This document shows positions 1-6,320 of a stretch of 7,499 nucleotides of DNA, in pieces. How positions within the stretch are numbered: the first letter of the stretch is position 1; each line of letters begins with the position of its first letter. Made by a program: the position numbers and the translations under genes. This DNA comes from Nitrospirota bacterium (GTDB lineage: Bacteria > Nitrospirota > Nitrospiria > Nitrospirales > UBA8639): assembly GCA_029865515.1 (NCBI GenBank), contig JAOUGQ010000136.1, positions 1 to 7,499 of the forward strand, in the 5' to 3' direction. The notes beneath the pieces are model-generated. The model was not told the origin of the DNA. It did not search any database and saw only the letters and a program-made list of their open reading frames with translations.

Positions 1-720
1 AATTTTTTCAGTGATGATCGCATCTCGGGGCAAGCAAACTTTATTTCCGGTGTATCCCCTTTTTTACGACTTTACGACCACCCCAGTTTGGCTGAACTAA
101 TCCCTGCCCCTTCACCCTCTCCTTATTTGACTTTGCCTCGCTTGGGCAGCGCGCCGTTTCCTGGGGCACGGGTAGCCAAATACACAGGAAATCAAGCCTT
201 GGCAAAATTTACTCTTGCCCATTTGCAATTTGACCTCATAGGCCAACTCCAGTTGGATGATGCAGTGTACGACGCTTATTCCAGTCACCTCATCCCCCGC
301 GCGGTGGGCTATTCCGCCGCCGTCCTCAATTATTTCTTCCGTGGAGAAGTTGAGGTTATTGAGCAAACATACAGCGTGCGGGGCCAAAATATCGGTGGAC
401 CCTTCTGCAATCAGACTCCCGCGGATGACTTCGGTTACATGGAGGTAGCTGTTGAAATCCCCGCTGACTTGAATTTTGGAGGAACCGCATTTTTTTATTA
501 CGATGGTCCTGATGAAACCAGAAACCTTTTGGGCCAGTATACTGATCCCCCATCCGGTCAGGAGATTTTCTTTGGAGGAATAATCAACCCAGCGGAAATC
601 CCCAATCCTACTCGCTGGTATTTGGTTTTAGAGGGACAAGCAGGCCCGGGTGCCCAGGAGCCTCGGGCGATTGTTGCGAAAACCGGCCTCGCTGAATGGC
701 AATTCCTTTGTGTCCATTAA
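1..720 (+). CDS. C-terminal part of an unrecognised protein (5' end outside window)
   Basis: The frame is open from the first base of the window to the TAA at 718-720, giving 239 residues. This is therefore the tail of a longer gene. The TTG at base 88 is only an internal codon, and there is no stop upstream of it. The visible protein is soluble-looking, with no membrane segment. It begins with a proline-rich stretch (PAPSPSPY around residues 36-43). In the middle is a hydrophobic/aromatic motif, LIPRAVGYSAAVLNYFFRG, at about residues 97-115. The rest is rich in beta-prone, Gly/Pro/aromatic sequence, like an extracellular Ig-like or beta-sandwich region. I have an unverified memory of similar RAVGYSA-LNYFFRG motifs in large, probably secreted, uncharacterised proteins. 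No catalytic motif is visible and I assign no function. The gene converges on the signalling operon across a 502-base gap. Confidence 0.75.
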   Translation, partial: NFFSDDRISGQANFISGVSPFLRLYDHPSLAELIPAPSPSPYLTLPRLGSAPFPGARVAKYTGNQALAKFTLAHLQFDLIGQLQLDDAVYDAYSSHLIPRAVGYSAAVLNYFFRGEVEVIEQTYSVRGQNIGGPFCNQTPADDFGYMEVAVEIPADLNFGGTAFFYYDGPDETRNLLGQYTDPPSGQEIFFGGIINPAEIPNPTRWYLVLEGQAGPGAQEPRAIVAKTGLAEWQFLCVH

Positions 721-726
721 ACTCAT

Positions 727-901
727 AAGAAAAAGTGTCAGGAAAGGGGTCGTGAGTCTTTTTCTAATGGCCTAGCTTCGATTGTCATCCACTGTGTCCA
801 GGTCGTCTCATGTCCTAAGAACAGAGCCTATGGCGTATGGGGTAAATTTACCTGGCTTAAGCAAGAAAAGACTCACGCCCCCTTTTTAGACACCTTTTCT
901 T
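727..901. repeat. MITE/REP-like element with 36-bp imperfect inverted arms
   Basis: Bases 727-762 and the reverse complement of 866-901 align without gaps over 36 positions with 31 identities. The longest identical blocks are CGTGAGTCTTTT (12 bases) and AAGAAAA. Both arms carry a GTGTC core next to a G-run. The arms enclose a spacer of 103 bases (763-865), which contains a perfect 12-base palindrome GGTAAATTTACC at 841-852. There is no open reading frame inside. No clear target-site duplication flanks the arms. A short non-autonomous element, or a pair of REP-type palindromes in a convergent intergenic region, explains this best. Arms this long with a 100-base loop are not a typical intrinsic terminator. 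Confidence 0.65.
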
Positions 902-1222
902 GTGGGCTATAGACCTGAAGCATCTGAAAAATAGGCCCAGGTGAGTGGGTAAAACAAGGACAGAGCGTTACCGTATTCACAGAAAGCAATAATTAAAACA
1001 GTGGAATGGCATTGGCAGGCTGACGTGGCTTTTAAGGGATAACCAGAAAGCCCGGTTTTAGCAGAAGCTCTGGGATGGCGGCCGCATGATAAGGAATTCG
1101 CTAGGCACAGGGGATTATTTTAAAAACCGGCGCTCATATTGACCAGGAAAACGGGGAGTCGGGCAACAGATTGGTGGATTTGCCAATTCGAATGAGAATA
1201 CTGGCATGGAAGTCTAAGAAGG
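902..1222. other. Intergenic sequence without a recognisable gene
   Basis: These 321 bases lie between the inverted-repeat element and the last stop codon of the minus-strand operon. All frames are broken by stops. No tRNA-like or rRNA-like sequence and no GC-stem plus T-run terminator was found on either strand. Weak pairings exist (GGGCTAT at 904-910 with ATAGGCCC at 931-938; GGCAA at 1162-1166 with TTGCC at 1180-1184), but none is convincing. Because the flanking genes converge, the 3' ends of both transcripts should fall somewhere in 721-1222. Confidence 0.5.
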
Positions 1223-2371
1223 CTATCGAACAAAAGCCATGGATTGTTCAGCTCCCAGTCGATTAGCTAATTCGGTGAGGGTTCCGGCAGCCAGGCTCTC
1301 GGGGTGTGAAAGAACCAAAGGGGAGCCTTGCCTTAGGGCAAGCAGAGACAGTTCGGAAGCTCGAGTCATGGTTCCTGCGATCTCACAACCGACTTGGGAT
1401 GCGATATCCGATAACGCCTGTGATGTGGCTTCCCCACGCTGAACAATAGTTGCGCATGTTTTTTCTGTCCCAATGCCCCATTCCTGCATGAGCTGAACGG
1501 TTTGTTGTCCTAACGCGATACAGGCTGGATCAGGTTCCAGCACTATTACCAGAGAATCACAACATTTCATTATGGCCTGATTCATCATAGATGGATGCCA
1601 GGCAAGATCAATAATCGTGTAGTCCGCCATGCCAGATAGCCCTACCACTATCGCTTCGGCCTGATTGGGCTGTATTTCTTGACACATAGCCATGTTTGGG
1701 GGACCTAGTAGTACTTGTAACCCGCTAGAGTGAGTGATCAGGCGCCTGCTAAGTTGGTGGGCATCAATTTCCTCGGACTCTAAATTCAGCAAATCGGCTA
1801 ACGTGCGATTGGGCGAAAGTCCCAATTGCGGGGCAAAGGTGCCTAAGTAAGGTCGCAATTCCGCCGCAATAACCTTTTTTTGATTTTTAACTAAAGCCAG
1901 GGCGACATTTAGTGCAACGGTCGTGGTCCCGACGCCACCCTTGACCCCTAAAAATCCCAGGACCTTACCGTGGCTAGCTGACTGGGTCTTGCTCAATCGA
2001 ATTGTGCGATTCAGAAGGGCTTCGACACGAGCTAGCATTTCTTCGGTTTCAACTGGTTTCGTGATGTATTCATCAGCGCCAGACTTTAACCCTTTAACTT
2101 TGTCGGGAACTTGGGTTCGGCCGCTGAGCATAATAATGGGCAAGGAAATGGTTCCTGGATTGGCCCTGATTTGTTCACAGACTTCGGTACCGCTTAGGTC
2201 TGGCAGCATTACATCAAGAATGACCAGGTCGGGAGGGGCCGTCAGAATTTTATTCAAGCCTTCCCTTCCGGTCTCAGCCGTTTCGACTTCATATCCTTCT
2301 GTTTGGAGGGCGTAGGAAAGCCAGTACGCGACATTTGGTTCATCATCGACAATTAGTATTTTTCTTCCCAT
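1223..2371 (-). CDS. Receiver domain fused to CpaE/TadZ-like (ParA/MinD-type) ATPase
   Basis: This 382-residue protein has two parts. Residues 1-120 are a response-regulator receiver with the acidic pair D9/D10, phospho-acceptor D53 (VILDVMLPD), S83 and K105 followed by Pro. Residues 136-382 are a ParA/MinD-superfamily ATPase. Its deviant P-loop is GVKGGVGTTT (142-151): signature lysine K144 is present, but position 149 is Thr where the second, catalytic lysine normally sits. A Walker B-like strand ends at D255 (YTIIDLA), and E171 stands near the switch I position. A receiver plus an atypical ATPase is the architecture of CpaE/TadZ proteins, which place Tad pili at cell poles. No Tad pilus gene is visible here, so the target is unknown. 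The ATG overlaps the upstream TAA by one base (TAATG), preceded by GGAGG at 2386-2382 and GAGG closer in. It is the last gene of the operon. Domain assignment is firm; physiological role is open. Confidence 0.9.
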   Translation of the reverse strand: MGRKILIVDDEPNVAYWLSYALQTEGYEVETAETGREGLNKILTAPPDLVILDVMLPDLSGTEVCEQIRANPGTISLPIIMLSGRTQVPDKVKGLKSGADEYITKPVETEEMLARVEALLNRTIRLSKTQSASHGKVLGFLGVKGGVGTTTVALNVALALVKNQKKVIAAELRPYLGTFAPQLGLSPNRTLADLLNLESEEIDAHQLSRRLITHSSGLQVLLGPPNMAMCQEIQPNQAEAIVVGLSGMADYTIIDLAWHPSMMNQAIMKCCDSLVIVLEPDPACIALGQQTVQLMQEWGIGTEKTCATIVQRGEATSQALSDIASQVGCEIAGTMTRASELSLLALRQGSPLVLSHPESLAAGTLTELANRLGAEQSMAFVR

Positions 2372-3546
2372 TAGACCTCTACCTCCATCGCCTTGACGCC
2401 CTTAATGTTGGAAATGCCTTCTTTCAGACTAGGACCGTCGGGATTTGACCATGGAATAGTAAAAGAAAAGGTCGTGCCTTTTCCTATCTCACTTTCTACA
2501 TTGATTTGTCCCCCGTGGGCCTCAACGATTTTCTTCGCAATGTATATCCCGAGCCCAGATCCGACGCCGGCTCGTTTGGCTGCGGTGTCACCTTGATAAA
2601 ATTTAGCAAACAACTTGGCTTGATCTTCTGCAGAAATTCCAGGCCCTTGGTCGGTTACACTAACGGTGATGTGATCCTCTTTCTTCTTCGCGTCTAGGAG
2701 GATGGGTCGGTCCTTCTCCGAAAACTTGATGGCGTTGCTCAGCAGATTAGTCAAGACTTGTTCCAATAAGTGCGGGTCTGCCTTTATCAGCAAGGATTTT
2801 TGCGGCAAGGTTAATTCCAACGAAATGTTCTTTGACTGGGCCAGGCCTTTCACAGCTTCTAGGGAATTTTGAAGTAAATCACATAAGTCGATATTCTCCA
2901 GAGTGACCTGAAAAAAGCCAGATTCCCATCGAAAGCTATCGAGAAGATCATTAACAAGAACAGCCAGGCGTTTAGTGTCTTCATAGGCCCTTGCGATGAA
3001 TTCAGTCCGAATAACAGGGTCTGGAACGCGGTCCTTTACTAATAATTCCAGATAGCCCTGTAGCGATGTGATAGGGGTCCGGAGTTGGTGAGACGCATTC
3101 GCAATAAAATCCTCCCGCATCTGAATGACTTCCCGCTCTGCCTTCTTTACACGCGCCCGTTCAAGAGCGTACCGGATGGAACGCTCCAGCAAGTGCCCAT
3201 CGGTTTGACCCTTGACCAAAAAATCGACTGCCCCTGCCTGCATGGCCTTTTCATCAATGGCCTGATCCGCCTGGCCGGTAAGCATAATGAAGGGCGTCTG
3301 CGCTCCCCCTTCAAAAGCTTCCGAAAATAGAGCCAACCCGTCTTGTCCTCCAAGGCGGTAGTCAATTAAACATACGTCATATTCGTTTTCTCTTAACCGC
3401 TGAATGGCTTCGCCATACTGAGAGACCCATTCCAAATCAAAAGACCAAGGAGCAACGGCATTCAGCATATCTTCCGTCAAGATGTAATCATCCTCATCGT
3501 CATCGACAAGGAGTATTTTAACCTCGGATTTTTCCATTTTGATCAT
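2371..3546 (-). CDS. Receiver-HisKA-HATPase sensor-less histidine kinase
   Basis: From the ATG at 3546 the product has 391 residues. Residues 8-130 are a receiver with D15/D16, phospho-acceptor D62 (CLIDYRL), T90 and K112; the lysine is followed by GQ rather than Pro. A charged helix (about 125-147) leads into a HisKA domain with H153 in ASHQLRTP. The HATPase domain follows, with N-box N271 (NLLSNAIKF), G1 box D299-G303 (DQGPGI), and G2 box 327-333 (GVGSGLG). All residues needed for autophosphorylation are present. There is no membrane segment and no PAS or GAF domain, so the receiver is probably its input. The frame could open at a TTG (3567) or an ATG (3537), and no start has a good Shine-Dalgarno sequence. 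I chose 3546; it overlaps the preceding gene by 29 bases, which suggests reinitiation coupling. The kinase may act on the receiver of the next gene (inference). Confidence 0.9.
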   Translation of the reverse strand: MIKMEKSEVKILLVDDDEDDYILTEDMLNAVAPWSFDLEWVSQYGEAIQRLRENEYDVCLIDYRLGGQDGLALFSEAFEGGAQTPFIMLTGQADQAIDEKAMQAGAVDFLVKGQTDGHLLERSIRYALERARVKKAEREVIQMREDFIANASHQLRTPITSLQGYLELLVKDRVPDPVIRTEFIARAYEDTKRLAVLVNDLLDSFRWESGFFQVTLENIDLCDLLQNSLEAVKGLAQSKNISLELTLPQKSLLIKADPHLLEQVLTNLLSNAIKFSEKDRPILLDAKKKEDHITVSVTDQGPGISAEDQAKLFAKFYQGDTAAKRAGVGSGLGIYIAKKIVEAHGGQINVESEIGKGTTFSFTIPWSNPDGPSLKEGISNIKGVKAMEVEV

Positions 3547-3994
3547 TGTTGCCAGGAAGACGGACAATCCCTAACCAATATTCATTTAACAGATGAATCA
3601 TTTTGACCAATTGCTCAAATGTGACAGGTTTACTCAGAAAGGAGTTCACCCCGAGGTCATACGAACGAATGATCTCTTCTTCTGCATTGGATGTCGTAAT
3701 GATAACGATTGGAATTCGTGCGAGATCTGGATCAGCTTTAATCTCCTTCAAAGCTTCCCGTCCATCTTTTTTGGGCATGTTGAGATCTAATAAAATGAGC
3801 CCGGGGCGAGGGGATATTTTGGGATCACTGTACCTCTCACGGTGATACAGGTAATCCATTAATTCTTCTCCATCATTGACGAAAACCAACTTATTGGCAA
3901 TTCGGTTTTCTGCCCATGCTTCTTTTGTCATCAAACGGTCATCAGGGTCGTCATCCGCCATTAAGACCGTAATCGGGGTAACTGGACCACTCAT
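3518..3994 (-). CDS. Single-domain response regulator, Rcp1-like
   Basis: The protein has 158 residues and is a receiver domain only. Visible are the acidic cluster D14-D16, phospho-acceptor D70 (LILLDLNMP), T100 (IITTS) and K122 followed by Pro. The insertion ELMDYLYHRERY (about 44-55), followed by the SPRPGLILLDLNMP stretch, is characteristic of the Rcp1-like regulators that partner phytochrome-type and GAF/PAS soluble kinases. There is no DNA-binding or enzymatic output domain; the last 30 residues continue past the fold with no recognisable motif. The ATG overlaps the stop of the upstream kinase gene as ATGA (4 bases), so expression is probably coupled to that kinase, its likely phospho-donor. 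It may pass phosphate onward or act by protein contact. Family assignment is confident; the partner assignment rests on gene order and family habit. Confidence 0.92.
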   Translation of the reverse strand: MSGPVTPITVLMADDDPDDRLMTKEAWAENRIANKLVFVNDGEELMDYLYHRERYSDPKISPRPGLILLDLNMPKKDGREALKEIKADPDLARIPIVIITTSNAEEEIIRSYDLGVNSFLSKPVTFEQLVKMIHLLNEYWLGIVRLPGNNDQNGKIRG

Positions 3995-6012
3995 GCTAGT
4001 TTTTTATCCTTTCCTTGAACAGTAGGCAAGGTAATGATAAAGCTTGTCCCTTTGCCAAGAGTGCTTTTTGCGGTGATTTCACCCTTATGACGCGTAACAA
4101 TCTTTTGGCAAATGGCTAAACCGACACCCGTCCCTTCATATTCCGAATGGCTGTGCAGCCGTTGAAAAATGCTAAAAATTTTTTTCACATATTTTTCATC
4201 AAACCCGATTCCGTTATCAGAAACTGTCAGACTAATCCAACGATTCTGAGAGGCGATTGAGTTCTGCCCATTCACATAATGAGACTGAATTTTCACCAAT
4301 GGCGGCTCATCCTTTTTGTGAAACTTCATGGCATTCCCGATAAGATTTTGAAAGAGTTGGCGCATCTGAGTCGGTTCGGCTTCGATAATTGGAAGGTCGT
4401 CTACCTCTACCTTACCCCCAACTTGAGTGATACGGACTTCTAAATCTGAGACCACCTCATTGGCAACCTTGGCAAGATCAACTTGGACAAAAGGATTGGC
4501 CTTACTCGTGACCCGTGAAAACGATAGGAGGTCGGTAATCAGAGTTTGCATTCGCCCTGCTGCATTTTGCATTCGTTCAAGATAATCCAATCCCTGTGGC
4601 CCAAGCGTTTCAGCCCATTTTCCTTTTAAGCGATCTCCAAATGCTTGGATTTTTCGAAGAGGCTCTTGGAGATCGTGAGATGCAATAGAAGCAAAATCCT
4701 CTAATTCTTGGTTACTTCTTTGTAATTCGTTCAGATGAATTTGCAGAACTTCCTCGGCATTTCTTTCTTTTGTGATATCCCAATTCACTCCGATCATTCT
4801 GATCGCTTCGCCTTTTGAATTTCGATCGACTAATGCGGAACCTTTGATGAAATGCACGGATTTGTCTGGCCAAATGACTCGAAATTCGGTGTTGAAATCC
4901 CGTTCTCCTCGAAGGGCCTTTTGAAGAGCATCCTCCGCAGCTTCCCGATCTTCCCCATGGAGGGCATTGGCCCAGGTCGCATAGGGTACCTGTTTGGAAT
5001 CAGGAGGCAGACCATATAAGGCATGCATTTGGGAATCCCAGGTTAGTTCATTTTGGGTGATGTTCCACTCCCATATTCCGATATTGGCGGACTGAGTAGC
5101 CAACAACAAACGATTGGATAATCTTTTTTGTTGTTCAGCCTGTCTTTTTCTTGCGGTGATATCGATAACGGAGGCCAGGACGAAGGTACCTTCGTCAGTG
5201 GTGACGGGATTCAGGCCAATTTCGACGGGAAATTCGGAGCCGTCTTTGCGGAGGCCGTAGAGGTCGCGACCGCTGCCCATTTGGCGAGGCGTGGGGGTCT
5301 GGAAGAAGGAGGTCCGATGGGCCGGATGCTGATCCCGGAACCGGCCCGGCACGAGGACCTCGATGGGTTGCTCCAGGAGCTCTTCCTGGCCATAGCCGAA
5401 CTGTTGAGTCAGGAGCCGGTTGGCCAAGATGATGGAGCCCTGGTGATCGATCATGAGCATGCCGCTGGGGGCCGCTTCGATAATGGAGTGAAAAAAATTC
5501 TCTTTCTTGATTCGGCTTGCGATATGTTTTCGAAATTCCATTTGGTTGATGACTTGCCGGGCCAGGGCCTGAAGGGCTGTTTGTTGTTCGGGTGTCAGCG
5601 TTCGGGGGAGACGATCGATGACACAGAGGGTCCCGATGGCCTGGCCTTCCGGAGTTTGAAGGGGAGCCCCAGCATAAAATCTGATTTTGGGGTCTTTGGT
5701 GACGAGCGGGTTGTCGGCGAACCGCGAATCTTCCAAAGCATCGGGAATTTCAAAGATTTCTTTTTCCAATATGGCGTGGGCGCAAAAGGCGATATCTCTG
5801 GGAGTTTCTGGAGCCGTGATGCCAACCTTGGATTTAAACCATTGACGGTGAGCATCGACTAAACTGATGAGGGCAATCGGTGTTTGACAAATGTGAGCAG
5901 CCAACATGGTGAAGTCATCTAACGATGACTCTGGCATGGTATCTAAAAGATGATACCGTTCAAGCGCGGCGAGCCGCTGTTCTTCATTTATTGGTAATTG
6001 GGCCGAGATCAC
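3991..6012 (-). CDS. Soluble GAF-PAS-PAS histidine kinase (phytochrome-kinase-like core)
   Basis: From the GTG at 6012 the product has 673 residues. In order: a GAF domain (about 24-162, opening with an NEEQRLAALERYHLLDT motif typical of such kinases), PAS plus PAC (172-287), a second PAS_3-type domain (304-416), a short coiled coil, and the dimerisation domain with H446 in IASHDLQEPL. The HATPase domain follows, with N560 (NLIGNAMKF), D599-G603 (DNGIGF) and the G box GTGVG (627-631). HDLQEP marks the phytochrome-type kinase family. No transmembrane segment or signal peptide is present, so it senses a cytosolic cue. No chromophore or haem ligand can be assigned. Start choice: the frame also opens at a GTG at 6060, but the extra 16 residues are encoded by A-rich, non-coding-looking sequence, while AGGGG lies 8 bases before the 6012 GTG. 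It is the first gene of the operon. Its PAS1-coding part is markedly GC-richer than what follows. Confidence 0.92.
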   Translation of the reverse strand: MISAQLPINEEQRLAALERYHLLDTMPESSLDDFTMLAAHICQTPIALISLVDAHRQWFKSKVGITAPETPRDIAFCAHAILEKEIFEIPDALEDSRFADNPLVTKDPKIRFYAGAPLQTPEGQAIGTLCVIDRLPRTLTPEQQTALQALARQVINQMEFRKHIASRIKKENFFHSIIEAAPSGMLMIDHQGSIILANRLLTQQFGYGQEELLEQPIEVLVPGRFRDQHPAHRTSFFQTPTPRQMGSGRDLYGLRKDGSEFPVEIGLNPVTTDEGTFVLASVIDITARKRQAEQQKRLSNRLLLATQSANIGIWEWNITQNELTWDSQMHALYGLPPDSKQVPYATWANALHGEDREAAEDALQKALRGERDFNTEFRVIWPDKSVHFIKGSALVDRNSKGEAIRMIGVNWDITKERNAEEVLQIHLNELQRSNQELEDFASIASHDLQEPLRKIQAFGDRLKGKWAETLGPQGLDYLERMQNAAGRMQTLITDLLSFSRVTSKANPFVQVDLAKVANEVVSDLEVRITQVGGKVEVDDLPIIEAEPTQMRQLFQNLIGNAMKFHKKDEPPLVKIQSHYVNGQNSIASQNRWISLTVSDNGIGFDEKYVKKIFSIFQRLHSHSEYEGTGVGLAICQKIVTRHKGEITAKSTLGKGTSFIITLPTVQGKDKKLA

Positions 6013-6020
6013 GTGTTGTA

Positions 6021-6025
6021 CCCCT
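6021..6025 (-). promoter_or_regulatory. Ribosome binding site deciding the kinase start
   Basis: On the minus strand AGGGG is followed by an 8-base spacer and then GTG (6012-6010). The competing upstream GTG at 6060 has only AAGAAG, two bases away, which is too close for efficient use. This supports the shorter N-terminus but does not prove it. Confidence 0.45.
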
Positions 6026-6261
6026 TTTTTTTCTTTTATTCTTTTTCGGTCTGTCTCCACTTCTTCTTAAGGGTTTTATCTCTTTTGGTGCGGATTTTTG
6101 CTAGGCCACCAGTTTTGTTCTTGGGTGACCGCCTATCCCGTATTCAGGGCACTCGCAGGGAGAGTTTCTGGCAGTATCCCCAGCAGACAAAAGAAGCATG
6201 TCACTCCCACGTACTTGTTTGGCTTCCAAGAGACGGGACATCTTTAATGGCAGGATTCAAG

Positions 6262-6290
6262 TTGTTCCCTTGAATGAATCAAGGTACCAT
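6262..6290 (+). promoter_or_regulatory. Possible weak sigma-70-like promoter for the protease-FGE gene
   Basis: TTGTTC (6262-6267) and TACCAT (6285-6290) are separated by 17 bases and lie about 30 bases upstream of the GTG start. The matches to consensus are only 3 of 6 and 4 of 6, so this could easily be chance. Confidence 0.2.
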
Positions 6291-6308
6291 GGTTGGTTGA
6301 ACCGTATC

Positions 6309-6314
6309 GGGAGG
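6309..6314 (+). promoter_or_regulatory. Strong Shine-Dalgarno sequence fixing the GTG start at 6321
   Basis: GGGAGG is followed by a 6-base spacer and then GTG. The codons after it immediately give an Arg-rich n-region and a hydrophobic core, as expected for an export signal. This selects 6321 over the in-frame ATG at 6198. Confidence 0.75.
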
Positions 6315-6320
6315 GCTGAG

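Larger units (their letters stand above)
6013..6320. other. Divergent intergenic region between signalling operon and protease-FGE gene
   Basis: About 300 bases separate the two divergent starts and must hold promoters for both. No strong sigma-70 promoter, operator palindrome or riboswitch fold is evident. On the minus strand the stretch before the kinase start is purine- and A-rich (around 6022-6048). A frame in phase with the plus-strand gene also has an ATG at 6198, but the strong ribosome binding site and the signal peptide both favour the GTG at 6321. Confidence 0.4.

Noticed and set aside
88..90. TTG as start of the first gene
   Set aside because: The same frame is open without any stop back to base 1, so the gene begins outside the window.
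1051..1130. Inverted pair CCGGTTTT (1052-1059) and AAAACCGG (1123-1130)
   Set aside because: Short 8-base arms about 63 bases apart are near chance expectation and carry no other mobile-element feature.
1162..1184. Stem GGCAA/TTGCC as terminator of the minus-strand operon
   Set aside because: The stem is only 5 bases with a 13-base loop and no T-run follows, so it is not a credible intrinsic terminator.
1005..1222. Possible decayed coding remnant in the intergenic region (short stretches such as AEALGWRPHDKEF)
   Set aside because: Stops interrupt the frame every few dozen codons and no family is recognisable; it could equally be random.
5128..5862. Plus-strand open frame of 244 codons inside the kinase gene
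   Set aside because: It is antisense to the GAF-PAS1 coding region, has no ribosome binding site or recognisable domain, and is explained by the high GC content there reducing stops on the opposite strand.
6198..6200. In-frame ATG as alternative start of the protease-FGE gene
   Set aside because: It would put 41 residues before the signal peptide and has no good ribosome binding site, whereas GGGAGG sits 6 bases before the GTG at 6321.
5998..6273. Plus-strand 91-codon frame across the divergent region
   Set aside because: It starts inside the kinase gene on the opposite strand, is Phe-rich because of the A-rich minus strand, and shows no domain.
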